A model generated the notes under the pieces. That model saw only the letters and a program-made list of their open reading frames with translations, searched no databases and was not told the origin of the DNA. DNA of 64,000 nucleotides. Source: Nocardia cyriacigeorgica. Lineage in GTDB: Bacteria > Actinomycetota > Actinomycetes > Mycobacteriales > Mycobacteriaceae. Positions 43,812-51,805 of this stretch are shown piece by piece (position 1 is the stretch's first letter; each line of letters starts with the position of its first letter). Location: the NCBI RefSeq assembly GCF_005863245.1, contig NZ_VBUT01000002.1, forward strand, positions 62,001 through 126,000, in the 5' to 3' direction. Position numbers and translations under genes: made by a program.

Positions 43812-44167
43812 TGGTCCACCTTTTTGGGTGATACGTGCTTGCTCCGACGGGTGAGAGGTGTCGCCGTGGTGAATCGACACCAAAGTTGCTGCATAGAGCA
43901 TATTTTCACACGCGGTGACCATGGCTGCTGCGCATATGAGCGAACTTTGTTGGATCACCCGTGAAGGCGTGCTATCGCACCGCGCATGCGGTTGTCTGTG
44001 CCAAGCAGCCGATAGCCGGAAACCTCACCAGCGGACCCGAAATCGTGACGCCCCCGCTTGGTGGGACACTCCCACAGGATCGCCGGAGTCGTCCCCTGTA
44101 GGAGGCAGGAAGCCCCTCCATAGCCCGGCTATCGGCTGCCCTCACACTTCGAGCGGAGGGTCATCCC
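43812..44167. other. Divergent promoter region of the XRE gene
   Basis: About 350 bases before the resolvase-like gene, without a supportable gene. A short G+C stem (GGAGG...CCTCC, 44101-44119) lies mid-region. Somewhat A+T-richer than the average here. Confidence 0.35.
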
Positions 44168-44479
44168 GTGAAAGCTGTTGTGTATCTCCAGAAGTCATTC
44201 TGCGACCGGCACCTTTCCGGCATCGAGATGGAGGCGCGAGCCCTGGCAGCCCGGTATGGCTACTCGGTAGCGCGAACAGTGGTCGAATGCCAAACCGATA
44301 CGCTGAGTTGGCTACTGGTGAAAGCGAAGGCATTGAACGTCGACGTCATCGTCGCGCCGACGATGCAGCACATTCATCACCGCGCCAATGACGTGCTCAC
44401 CAGATGCGACTTGCTGATTGTGCATCCCAAACGGTTTGTCCCCCGGGGAACGCGCCTCGCATTCAGCGAATATCGGTAA
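44168..44479 (+). CDS. Degenerate serine-resolvase-fold protein
   Basis: 103 residues. The order AVVYLQKSF, GIEMEARALAARYGYSV, LLVKAKALNVDVIVAPTMQHI parallels the N-terminal domain of serine recombinases (Y-x-R-V-S, S-I-x-x-Q, D-x-V-V-V-x-x-L-D-R-L-x-R). The Ser is kept (S9 in LQKSF) but the catalytic arginines are not, and no DNA-binding or recombinase domain follows. A stand-alone, probably non-catalytic module. GTG 44168 has GGAGGG at seven bases. It is divergent from XRE/DUF397, a neighbourhood in which such small proteins recur in actinomycetes to my knowledge. Confidence 0.5.
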   Translation: MKAVVYLQKSFCDRHLSGIEMEARALAARYGYSVARTVVECQTDTLSWLLVKAKALNVDVIVAPTMQHIHHRANDVLTRCDLLIVHPKRFVPRGTRLAFSEYR

Positions 44480-44673
44480 TGCGCTCGGGCGTCCGAAGAC
44501 GGACACTGCGCCGTGTTCTAATAGTCCGGTGATGATGTTCGCGCAGTCGTGGTGGCCGCTACTTCAGCGGCCCTGATTACTGTGCGTTTCGGCCGTCTGC
44601 CCCGGCGGTCGAAGGCGTGTGTGCGTCGAGGATCATCCGGTGGCCTGCGGCCCCGAGAACGAGGACCCTCACC

Positions 44674-45390
44674 ATGACCACCAGCCAATCCGAAGGATTC
44701 GGCGACATCCTGCTCAGTTCCCGCTCGTCAGCGGAGTACCGGGCGATGTTCGCACTCACCGACACCGATCTCACCCGCCGCATCCTCGACTGCCCCAGCG
44801 GAGGAGCGGCGTTCACCGCCGACGTCTGCGACGGTGGTGGCGACGTAACCGCCTGCGACATCGCCTATTTCGATCGAACACCCGGCGAACTCGGAGCACT
44901 GGCGATGACTGAGGCGGACCGCGGAAGCGACTACGTGCGCGCTCACCGCGAGCAGTACCGGTGGACCTTCTTTGTCGATCCTGCTGATCATCGACGCAGC
45001 CGGACGACGTCGGCCCAGCGGTTCGCTGCCGATATCCGCCGAAATCCGCACCGCTATATCGCGGGCACGCTGCCGACGCTGCCGTTCGACGACGATTCGT
45101 TCGACCTGGCACTCAGCTCGCACCTGCTGTTCAGCTACGCCGACGACCTCGATTACGCCTTCCATCTCGCGGCGATCCGCGAGCTGATGCGGGTCACCCA
45201 CGACGAGGTACGGATCTTCCCGCTGGTGGCGGTGGGATCGTCACAGCCGTATGCGCGGCTGAACGAGCTTATCGCCGAGCTGGGAACCCACGGGATAGCG
45301 GGCAGCGTCGTCGACAGCAGGTATGAGTTCCAGGTAGGCGGGCATCGAATGCTGGTGTGCCGAAAGACCGAGGGCTCGCCCCAGCGGTGA
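44674..45390 (+). CDS. SAM-dependent methyltransferase-like protein
   Basis: 238 residues. ILDCPSGGAAFTADVCDGGGDVTACDI is cut by the loop typical of Rossmann methyltransferases (D-x-x-x-G-x-G), with LPFDDDSFDLALSSHLLFSYAD as motif IV and a C-terminal VGGHRMLVCRK strand. The motif I reads D-C-P-S-G-G rather than D-x-G-x-G, common in this actinobacterial class. Substrate unknown. ATG 44674 has GAGGA at nine bases. Confidence 0.75.
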   Translation: MTTSQSEGFGDILLSSRSSAEYRAMFALTDTDLTRRILDCPSGGAAFTADVCDGGGDVTACDIAYFDRTPGELGALAMTEADRGSDYVRAHREQYRWTFFVDPADHRRSRTTSAQRFAADIRRNPHRYIAGTLPTLPFDDDSFDLALSSHLLFSYADDLDYAFHLAAIRELMRVTHDEVRIFPLVAVGSSQPYARLNELIAELGTHGIAGSVVDSRYEFQVGGHRMLVCRKTEGSPQR

Positions 45391-45398
45391 CCGGGAAG

Positions 45399-45425
45399 TG
45401 CGCCCGCCGTGCCACAGTGGGCGCA
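45399..45425. terminator. Hairpin between convergent methyltransferase and DUF4235 genes
   Basis: TGCGCCC / GGGCGCA 7-bp stem with a 13-base loop, 8 bp past the methyltransferase stop. Confidence 0.45.
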
Positions 45426-45457
45426 ACTGCACCGATCGCATCGGAAGGAGAGCCCGT

Positions 45458-45718
45458 TCAGTTCCCCGGCCAGGTCCCCGTGACCCGCTGGTATCCGGTC
45501 GCACCTGCGCGGTCGACCGCCGCCTTCACCACACCGAAGATCGCACCCTGCAGGGCTGCGGCGAGGAGAACTTCTCGCCAGCCGTAGTCGCGGGCGGTGG
45601 CGTCGGGGGCTTGGTCTTCGCCGCTCAATCGGCGCCAGACCTGGGCGAAGACGGCGCTGGCGGCGATGCCGCCGAGAACGCCGACGAGGGCGCCGAGCGG
45701 CTTGTAGAGCACCTTCAT
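45458..45718 (-). CDS. DUF4235 membrane protein
   Basis: 86 residues: KPLGALVGVLGGIAASAVFAQVW followed by a short linker and REVLLAAALQGAIFGVVKAAVDRAGA, the two glycine-rich helices of DUF4235. The last gene of a four-gene envelope operon; its ATG overlaps the DUF3618 stop. Function unknown; this cluster is a standing actinobacterial set that co-occurs with Holin-X and DUF3618. Confidence 0.92.
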   Translation of the reverse strand: MKVLYKPLGALVGVLGGIAASAVFAQVWRRLSGEDQAPDATARDYGWREVLLAAALQGAIFGVVKAAVDRAGATGYQRVTGTWPGN

Positions 45719-46077
45719 GCCCGCCTCCAGCGCACGATCAACCAGGCCAGCGCGAACGCGGCGGCAGCGGCGGCCGCGAGGTAGGCGGGTCTGCGGCGCG
45801 CGGTCTCGAGCACGCGCTCGGTGCGGTCGACGACCGGTGCGGGCGCGAGATGCTTGGCCTTGCCGCGAGCCTGGTCGGTGGTGTGGAGCACGGCGGACTT
45901 CGCCTCGCTCACCCGGTGCCGCCCGGCCTCGGCGACATCGTGCATCTTGTCCTCGGCCCGGGATCGGACATCGAACTTGCCGCTCAGCTCGGCGACGGTC
46001 TCACCGAGCTCGCGGCGGGTCAGATCGCGGTCCATGCGCAGCAGTTCGGCTTCGTCGGGTTCGGGGTCGCCCATCAT
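45715..46077 (-). CDS. DUF3618 protein
   Basis: About 120 residues: an N-terminal RDLTRRELGETVAELSGKFDV segment (DUF3618 hallmark: R-x-x-L-x-x-T-V-x-x-L), a long charged helix likely coiled-coil, and a C-terminal TM (YLAAAAAAAFALAWLIV) ending RWRRA. ATG 46077 overlaps the Holin-X stop and has GGAGG nearby; the frame's upstream ATG 46086 is less likely. A membrane-tethered cytoplasmic helix, perhaps scaffolding the holin-like partner. Confidence 0.9.
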   Translation of the reverse strand: MMGDPEPDEAELLRMDRDLTRRELGETVAELSGKFDVRSRAEDKMHDVAEAGRHRVSEAKSAVLHTTDQARGKAKHLAPAPVVDRTERVLETARRRPAYLAAAAAAAFALAWLIVRWRRA

Positions 46078-46484
46078 CGCCTCCATTCCTTGACAACATC
46101 GAGGTCCTCGCGCACACCCTCCACCGCGTCACGCGGAATGGGCGGCGTCGCTTCGGAAACGTTCTTCTTGCCGAGCAGCCCGAGCACCGCCGCGACGACG
46201 AGCAGTGCGCCGCCGACGATCAGGGCCGCCGCCCACCCCGGCAGCACCAAGGCGAGCGCCAGTATCGCCGCGGCGATCAAGGCCGCGCCGCCGTAGAAGG
46301 CGAGCACGCCCGCGGCGCCTGCCAATCCGACACCGGTGGCGATTCCCTTTGTGCGGTCCTGCATTTCGATGCGGGCCAGTCGGATCTCGTCACGGACCAG
46401 CCGCGAGAGCTGGGTGGTGGCGTCGTCGACGAGTTCGCTGATCGAGCGTGTCTGCGACGACGGCGCGTGATAGGTCTCGGCCAT
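46074..46484 (-). CDS. Actinobacterial Holin-X / phage holin superfamily III protein
   Basis: 136 residues: SISELVDDATTQLSRLVRDEIRLARIEMQ amphipathic helix, then two TM helices (GVGLAGAAGVLAFYGGAALIAA; LVLPGWAAALIVGGALLVVAAVLGL) and a basic tail. PF07332. Despite the name, it is a chromosomal envelope protein, not a phage lysis gene. ATG 46484 has GGAGG at seven bases. 32 bp behind DUF4383. Confidence 0.92.
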   Translation of the reverse strand: MAETYHAPSSQTRSISELVDDATTQLSRLVRDEIRLARIEMQDRTKGIATGVGLAGAAGVLAFYGGAALIAAAILALALVLPGWAAALIVGGALLVVAAVLGLLGKKNVSEATPPIPRDAVEGVREDLDVVKEWRR

Positions 46485-46516
46485 GGTGAATCCTCCTCGC
46501 CTGTTCGTCTCCCGCG

Positions 46517-46993
46517 CTACTCGATGATTCCCGGTTGGCGCCCCGACAGATGCTGTCCGGTGCTGGTCGTGCGCGGCAGGATCACGCCGAGCGCGATCAT
46601 CGCCAGGCCGAGCCCGAAGTGCAGCCAGTTGTCGGCGGTGTCGAGGGGAACGAAGTTGGCGTCGCTGTTCTGGTCGATGACGAGGCCGTAGATCCACAGC
46701 ACGAGATAGATCGCGCCGCCGCCGATGAGGAAGCTGCGGGCGGCGGGCGGATTCGCGCCTGCGATCAGGCCGACGACGCCGAAGGCCAGGTGCACGAGGT
46801 TGTGCAGAATCGACACATTGAACAGGCCGAGCAGCTGGGCTTCTGAATGATGGCCCGCCCATTCCAGGGTGTCGTAGTTCGTGGTGATGCCCGGAATGAA
46901 TCCAAGGACTCCTACCAGCAGAAATGCCGCGCCCACGACCATGGCCGCGAGCTGGATCGGCGTGCGCGCTGTGACTGTGGTGTTGTTCGGCAC
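46517..46993 (-). CDS. DUF4383 membrane protein
   Basis: 158 residues with four TM helices and the family's signature: TPIQLAAMVVGAAFLLVGVLGFIPG, GLFNVSILHNLVHLAFGVVGL, LIGGGAIYLVLWIYGLV and DNWLHFGLGLAMIALG. His residues in N-x-x-H-L and N-W-x-H are characteristic. GTG 46993 with AAGGACC; the 30 codons upstream are not conserved. Function unknown. First gene of the DUF4383/Holin-X/DUF3618/DUF4235 operon. Confidence 0.93.
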   Translation of the reverse strand: MPNNTTVTARTPIQLAAMVVGAAFLLVGVLGFIPGITTNYDTLEWAGHHSEAQLLGLFNVSILHNLVHLAFGVVGLIAGANPPAARSFLIGGGAIYLVLWIYGLVIDQNSDANFVPLDTADNWLHFGLGLAMIALGVILPRTTSTGQHLSGRQPGIIE

Positions 46994-47093
46994 GGGTCTG
47001 GTCCTTTCGTCGCACCGGCCGCGCACGCATTGCTTGCCGCACGGCCCCGACATCGGCCGGATGCCCGGCAACGGCCGCGGCAAACACCCGGGG

Positions 47094-47675
47094 TCAGCTC
47101 GGCGGCAGGTAGTGGGCCAGCAGCACCGTGAGCTGGTTGCGTGCGTCGTCGAACGGATGCGCCGACTTCAGGGCGCGGCTCTGCACGATGGCGCCTTCGA
47201 TCACCGACAACAACAGCCCGGCCACCGAGCAGGCGGCGGCGCGTTCGACGCCGGCGGCGACGAATCCGTCGGCGAGCCGGGCGGTCCATTCGGCGAACGC
47301 CTGCCCGGCCGCGGACTGCACGGGCGGGGTCAGTTCGTCCAGTGCGGCCGCCATCATGAACGATCCGGCCCGGTAGTCGCTGGTTTCGAGAGCGTCGCGC
47401 CAGAACGCGAAGAGATCGTCGAGCCAGCCCTCCACCGTCGGGGCCGTCGCGAGGGCGTCGGCCATGGCGCTGACATGCGAATACACCAGCCGCGAGACGA
47501 TACGGGCCGCCGTCTCCACCAGTTCGGTCTTGCCCGCGGGGAAGTGCTGGTACAGCGAGTTGCGTGAGGCATTGCTGCGTTTGAGCAGTTCACTCAGGCC
47601 GGCGGCGTGCACACCGTGCTCTTGCACGGTGCTGATGGTCGCGGCGATCAGTCGGGCGCGGGGTCCGGCTGTCAC
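47094..47675 (-). CDS. TetR-family repressor (LmrA/YxaF type)
   Basis: 193 residues. HTH at about 6-55 (RLIAATISTVQEHGVHAAGLSELL, SNASRNSLYQHFPAGKTELV), and a C-terminal LmrA/YxaF-type helical domain (FMMAAALDEL, AGLLLSVIEGAIVQSRA). GTG 47675. It is divergent from a KAS III gene with two GAACCGATCGGTxC operators between them, so it most likely represses both. Confidence 0.88.
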   Translation of the reverse strand: MTAGPRARLIAATISTVQEHGVHAAGLSELLKRSNASRNSLYQHFPAGKTELVETAARIVSRLVYSHVSAMADALATAPTVEGWLDDLFAFWRDALETSDYRAGSFMMAAALDELTPPVQSAAGQAFAEWTARLADGFVAAGVERAAACSVAGLLLSVIEGAIVQSRALKSAHPFDDARNQLTVLLAHYLPPS

Positions 47676-47696
47676 TGAATTCCTCCAAGCCTTGAT

Positions 47697-47748
47697 TGAA
47701 CCGATCGGTCCATGTTAGAACTTCGTCGACGTGAACCGATCGGTTCAC
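47697..47748. promoter_or_regulatory. Twin TetR operators (LmrA/YxaF-type)
   Basis: TGAACCGATCGGTCCA (47697-47712) and the perfect 18-bp palindrome GTGAACCGATCGGTTCAC (47731-47748), 35 bp centre to centre. They cover the divergent TetR / KAS III promoters. Confidence 0.85.
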
Positions 47749-47763
47749 AGGGAGAGGAACCCC

Positions 47764-48801
47764 GTGCCCGCGCAAATCACCACCGCCACCCCCGTCGCCC
47801 ACGCCGGCCTACTAGGCCTCGGGATCTACCGGCCCCGCCGCGTCGTCCCCAATGCCGAGATCGTGGATCGCATCGATTCCTCCGACGAGTGGATCCGCAC
47901 TCGCTCCGGCATCGCCGCCCGGCACTGGGCCGACGCCGACGAAACCATCGTCGGCATGAGCACCGCCGCCGCCCGTGACGCGCTGAAAGCCGCGGGCCTC
48001 GCCGCAGGCGAGATCGACACGGTCATCCTCGCGACGTCCTCGCAGATGGTGCTCGGCCCGTCGGCGGGCGCGGTGGTGGCCACCGAACTCGGCATGCACG
48101 ACACCGCCGCATTCGATGTGTCGGCCGGATGTGCGGGGTTCTGCTACGCGCTGGCCAATGCCGCGAACCTGGTGCGTGCGGGCCAGGCGCGGCACGTGCT
48201 GGTGATCGGGGTGGAGCGGCTGTCGGATCTGCTCGACCCGACCGACCGCAGCTGCGCGTTCATCTTCGCCGACGGTGCGGGCGCGGTGGTCGTGGGACCG
48301 TCGGAGACCGAGGGCATCGGCCCCGTCGCTTGGGGTTCGGATGGCAGCCAGACCGCGGCGATCAAGCAGGACAAGGATTTCCAGCAGTACTTCGCCGAGG
48401 TCGCGGAAGCCGAGGCCAGCGGAGGAACCACCGAGCGGCCCTATATCCGCATGAACGGCCAGGCGGTCTTCCGCTGGGCGGTCACCTTCTTGGAGAAGGC
48501 CTGCCGCGACGCACTCGACAAGGCGGGCGTGACCGTCGACGAGCTCGACGCCTTCGTCCCGCATCAGGCGAATATGCGCATCACCGACGCCCTCACCCGC
48601 GCCCTGCACATCCCCGACTCGGTGGCCATCGCCCGCGACATCGTGGATACCGGAAACACCAGTGCCGCCTCGATTCCCATGGCCATGCACCAGCTTCTGC
48701 GTACCGGGGCATCGCAGCCGGGTGATACCGCGCTGCTGGTGGGCTTCGGCGCCGGACTGGCCTATGCGGGCCAGGTGGTCCAGCTGCCGGCCTTCGCCTG
48801 A
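47764..48801 (+). CDS. Beta-ketoacyl-ACP synthase III (FabH-like)
   Basis: 345 residues with the full KAS III triad: Cys in DVSAGCAGFCYAL (about 122), His in FVPHQANMRI and Asn in DTGNTSAASIP. It condenses an acyl-CoA starter with malonyl-ACP or a CoA analogue. GTG 47764 with GGAGAGG. Control by its own TetR rather than by a fatty-acid operon suggests a dedicated product or a stress-induced bypass rather than housekeeping FabH. No ACP or other synthase genes are adjacent. Confidence 0.92.
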   Translation: MPAQITTATPVAHAGLLGLGIYRPRRVVPNAEIVDRIDSSDEWIRTRSGIAARHWADADETIVGMSTAAARDALKAAGLAAGEIDTVILATSSQMVLGPSAGAVVATELGMHDTAAFDVSAGCAGFCYALANAANLVRAGQARHVLVIGVERLSDLLDPTDRSCAFIFADGAGAVVVGPSETEGIGPVAWGSDGSQTAAIKQDKDFQQYFAEVAEAEASGGTTERPYIRMNGQAVFRWAVTFLEKACRDALDKAGVTVDELDAFVPHQANMRITDALTRALHIPDSVAIARDIVDTGNTSAASIPMAMHQLLRTGASQPGDTALLVGFGAGLAYAGQVVQLPAFA

Positions 48802-48814
48802 GATTCCGGCATGA

Positions 48815-48846
48815 CGATCGGCCCGGCGCCGCCTCCGGGCCGATCG
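48815..48846. terminator. Bidirectional terminator
   Basis: CGATCGGCCCGG / CCGGGCCGATCG perfect 12-bp stem, 8-base loop, between the convergent KAS III and PepSY genes. Confidence 0.8.
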
Positions 48847-48857
48847 CTACGACACGG

Positions 48858-49223
48858 TCAGTCCTGATCGACGGTGCCGAGTACTTTGCCGGTGTTGGCG
48901 TCGATGGTCACGTCGTATTCGACGCCTGCCGGTGTGCGCACATCGACCTCCCAGACCGCGGTACCCAGTTCGGTATCGAATTCGGCGGAGGTCGCGACGC
49001 CATCGGGGACCTGCGCGGCGGCGGTGTCCATGGCCTCCTGCCGGTCGATGCTCGGGTTCGCCATCAGCGACCACTCGGTGATCGGGCGGTCGAGGGAGAT
49101 GGTGGCGTGCGAATCGTTGCCGAGAATCAGCGCGGCGACGCCGATACCCGCGGCCGCCAGGACCACGGCACCGACGAAGACCCAGCGAAGTCCGGCGGTG
49201 GCCCGGCGCAGGATGCTGACCAT
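48858..49223 (-). CDS. PepSY domain membrane-anchored protein
   Basis: 121 residues: N-terminal TM (LRWVFVGAVVLAAAGIGVAAL) then a PepSY domain (MDTAAAQVPDGVATSAEF, TAVWEVDVRTPAGVEYDVTIDANTGKVLG). The domain faces outward and is known as an inhibitor or sensor module. ATG 49223 has AGGAGG. It is divergent from an OmpR-type two-component pair with CTGAA repeats between, so it is a probable target of the regulator and may modulate the kinase. Confidence 0.9.
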   Translation of the reverse strand: MVSILRRATAGLRWVFVGAVVLAAAGIGVAALILGNDSHATISLDRPITEWSLMANPSIDRQEAMDTAAAQVPDGVATSAEFDTELGTAVWEVDVRTPAGVEYDVTIDANTGKVLGTVDQD

Positions 49224-49280
49224 GGTGAAACCTCCTGTGGGAGTGCTGTGCGAATGTGGTGACCACTGTGGCAGGACGAA

Positions 49281-49308
49281 GCTGAAGCCGAGCTGAACCA
49301 ACCTGAAG
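49281..49308. promoter_or_regulatory. Three CTGAA direct repeats, response-regulator site
   Basis: CTGAA at 49282, 49293 and 49303 (10-11 bp spacing, same face of the helix), in the divergent PepSY / response regulator promoter. Typical of OmpR/PhoP-type dimer binding. Confidence 0.55.
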
Positions 49309-49341
49309 GACGTTTCAGCAAGAATCTGCCACTCTTGGCGC

Positions 49342-50019
49342 ATGCGTCTGCTGATCGTCGAGGACGAGAAACGTCTCGCCCTCGCCCTGGCAAAGGGCTT
49401 GTCCGCCGAGGGTTTCGCCGTCGATGTGGTGCACGACGGTGCCGAAGGGCTGCACCGGGCCACCACCGCCGACTATGACCTGATCATCCTCGACATCATG
49501 TTGCCCGGAATGAACGGCTACCAGGTGTGCGCGGCGCTGCGAGCCGCGGGGCACGAGACACCGGTGCTGATGCTCACCGCGAAAGACGGTGAGTACGACG
49601 AGGCGGAGGGTCTGGACACCGGCGCCGACGACTATCTCAGCAAACCGTTTTCGTATGTGGTGCTCGTCGCCCGAATCCGCGCCTTGCTGCGCAGGCGGAC
49701 TCGCGCGGGCGCCCAGGTCCTGCGCGTCGGACAACTCGTCTTGGACCCCGCGACCCGGCTGTGCCGTCGTGGTGATCAGGAGGTCTCGCTCACCGCCAAG
49801 GAGTTCGCCGTCCTCGAGCACCTGGCCGTCCGCGCGGGCGAGGTCGTGTCGAAAGCCGATATCCTGGAACACGTCTGGGACTTCGCCTATGACGGCGACC
49901 CGAATATCGTCGAGGTGTACATCAGCGCGCTGCGCCGCAAGATCGACACCCCCTTCGCCTGCCGGACCATCCTCACCGTCCGCGGCGCCGGCTATCGACT
50001 GACGGCCGAACGTGGGTGA
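49342..50019 (+). CDS. OmpR/PhoB-family response regulator
   Basis: 225 residues: receiver domain with acidic pocket LIVEDEKR, phospho-acceptor Asp in LIILDIMLPGMNG (about 51), Thr in MLTAKD and Lys in SKPFSY; winged-helix DNA-binding domain (VSLTAKEFAVLEHLAVRAGEVVSK; VEVYISALRRKID; TVRGAGYRL). Its stop overlaps the start of the histidine kinase gene. Probably controls the divergent PepSY gene and itself. Confidence 0.95.
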   Translation: MRLLIVEDEKRLALALAKGLSAEGFAVDVVHDGAEGLHRATTADYDLIILDIMLPGMNGYQVCAALRAAGHETPVLMLTAKDGEYDEAEGLDTGADDYLSKPFSYVVLVARIRALLRRRTRAGAQVLRVGQLVLDPATRLCRRGDQEVSLTAKEFAVLEHLAVRAGEVVSKADILEHVWDFAYDGDPNIVEVYISALRRKIDTPFACRTILTVRGAGYRLTAERG

Positions 50020-51793
50020 CCGAATGCGCCGCCGCAGCTCGCCGTGGAGTTCGGTCCGAGCGCGCACCACGACCGCCGCGACCGTCGTGGTGGCGCTGGC
50101 GCTGACGGCCACCGGTCTGCTGGTGCTCGGGGCGCTGCGCAACAACCTGGTCGAGAGCGCGAGCCTCCAAGCGGAAGGCAATGCGCACGACATCGTCGCC
50201 CAGCTCGAAGCCGGGACCGACCTCGCGCGACTTCGTTTCCCCGATCCCGATGACGAACCGGCGCAGGTCGTTTCGCCCGACGGAGCGGTGCTCGCGGCCG
50301 ATGAGGAACTGACGATCACCAGCCCGCTCACGGACGTCAGGCCGCAGGCGACCGGAGGCGATCAGAGCTCCTCCGGTGAAGGCGGCGGCGAGGGCGACGA
50401 AGAAGAAGATGAAGATGACGAGGAGGACGACGAGGAGGAGGGCACCGAAGGCAGCGGCAAGGGAAGCTCCGGCGACGAGCAGGCGGAAGGATCGTCCGCC
50501 ACAGGCTCGAGCGGTGCCGGGAGCGCTGGGCGCACAGATGCGGGAGCAACGGGCAGCGGGGGCCTGGCCGGAGCGGGTAACGCGGGAGCGGGCAACGGGG
50601 CCGCGGTCGGCGGTGCGGGCGGACCGGGCGGCGCGGGGGCGGGCGAGGCAGGTGTGGGCGCGGCAGTCGCGGGCTCAGGCACCGGCGACGCGGGTTCGGG
50701 TAGCGGCGCAGGCAGTGGCGGCGCCGGCGCTCCAGGCTCGGCCGACGCGGCACCCGGCGCCGGGGAAGTCACCTTCAGCGACGTCGCACTGACCCCACCC
50801 GACGCCGACGCTCCCGAAAACTTCCGCCTGGCCGCACTACCGTCCACCCTCGCGACCGGGCAACCGGTCATCATCTACGCGGCTGCGTCGCTGGACACCG
50901 CCGAGAGCGCCGTCGCCGACGCGCGCCGCGCCATGCTGATCGGACTACCGCTGCTGCTGGGCGTGGTCGCCGCCGTGACCTGGCTGGTCACCCGCCGCGC
51001 CTTGCGCCCGGTGGAGGCCATCCGCCGCGAACTTGCCGAGATCATGCACGGTGATCTCTCCCGCCGGGTCCCCGAACCGCGCTCACGCGACGAGATCGGC
51101 AGGCTGGCCGTCACCACCAACGAGACGCTGGCCGCGCTGGAGAAATCCTCGGAACGCCAGCGCCGCTTCATCGCCGACGCGGCTCATGAATTGCGCAGTC
51201 CGATCGCCAGCCTGCGCACCCAACTCGAGGTGGCGCAGGCGCATCCGGATCTGCTCGAAATGGACGGTGTGCTCGGCGATACCGTCCGGATTCAGCAGCT
51301 CGCGACCGATCTGCTGCTGCTGGCCCGGCTCGACGCGGGTGAGCAACCGCGGGCCGACCGGGTGGATCTGCGGGCATTGATCGAGGAGGAGATCTCGCAC
51401 CGGATCGGTGACCGCATCCCGGTCGAGTACACGCTGCCTGATCAGGCGATCGAGGTGACCGGCAGCCGCTCGCAGCTGGCACGCGTGCTGGGCAATCTGG
51501 TCGACAACGCCCAACGGCACGCGGCCGCGACCGTGCGCGTGGGCCTCACCCGCAGCGCGGGCACCGCGATCATCGACGTCGCCGACGACGGCTCCGGCGT
51601 CCCGGAGGCCGACCGCGAACGGATTTTCCAGCGTTTCGTCCGCTTGGACGAGGCGCGCAGTCGCGACGATGGCGGTGCCGGACTCGGTCTCGCTATCGTC
51701 CGCGACGTCGTCGAACGCCATCAGGGAGCGATCCGCGTCGAAGGGGCGCCACAGGGTGGCGCCCGCTTCGTCGTCGAACTCCCGGTGACGTGA
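50012..51793 (+). CDS. Sensor histidine kinase with acidic and Gly/Ala-rich extracellular insert
   Basis: 593 residues. TM1 about 22-42, an extracellular part of ~260 residues, TM2 about 312-330, HAMP (RRALRPVEAIRRELAEIMHGD), HisKA with FIADAAHELRSPIASL, and HATPase (LVDNAQRHAA; DDGSGVPEADRERIFQRFVR; GAGLGLAIV). Unusual: the sensor region contains an unbroken Glu/Asp run (about 129-143) followed by ~120 residues of Gly/Ala/Ser repeats, inserted in a normal PhoR/CusS-type loop. GTG 50012 overlaps the regulator stop; ATG 50024 is an alternative. Confidence 0.93.
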   Translation: MGDRMRRRSSPWSSVRARTTTAATVVVALALTATGLLVLGALRNNLVESASLQAEGNAHDIVAQLEAGTDLARLRFPDPDDEPAQVVSPDGAVLAADEELTITSPLTDVRPQATGGDQSSSGEGGGEGDEEEDEDDEEDDEEEGTEGSGKGSSGDEQAEGSSATGSSGAGSAGRTDAGATGSGGLAGAGNAGAGNGAAVGGAGGPGGAGAGEAGVGAAVAGSGTGDAGSGSGAGSGGAGAPGSADAAPGAGEVTFSDVALTPPDADAPENFRLAALPSTLATGQPVIIYAAASLDTAESAVADARRAMLIGLPLLLGVVAAVTWLVTRRALRPVEAIRRELAEIMHGDLSRRVPEPRSRDEIGRLAVTTNETLAALEKSSERQRRFIADAAHELRSPIASLRTQLEVAQAHPDLLEMDGVLGDTVRIQQLATDLLLLARLDAGEQPRADRVDLRALIEEEISHRIGDRIPVEYTLPDQAIEVTGSRSQLARVLGNLVDNAQRHAAATVRVGLTRSAGTAIIDVADDGSGVPEADRERIFQRFVRLDEARSRDDGGAGLGLAIVRDVVERHQGAIRVEGAPQGGARFVVELPVT

Positions 51794-51805
51794 GACCCGG
51801 TTGCG

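Noticed and set aside
46074..46484. Prophage lysis gene (holin)
   Set aside because: The Holin-X/DUF3618/DUF4235/DUF4383 set is a chromosomal actinobacterial operon; no phage genes nearby.
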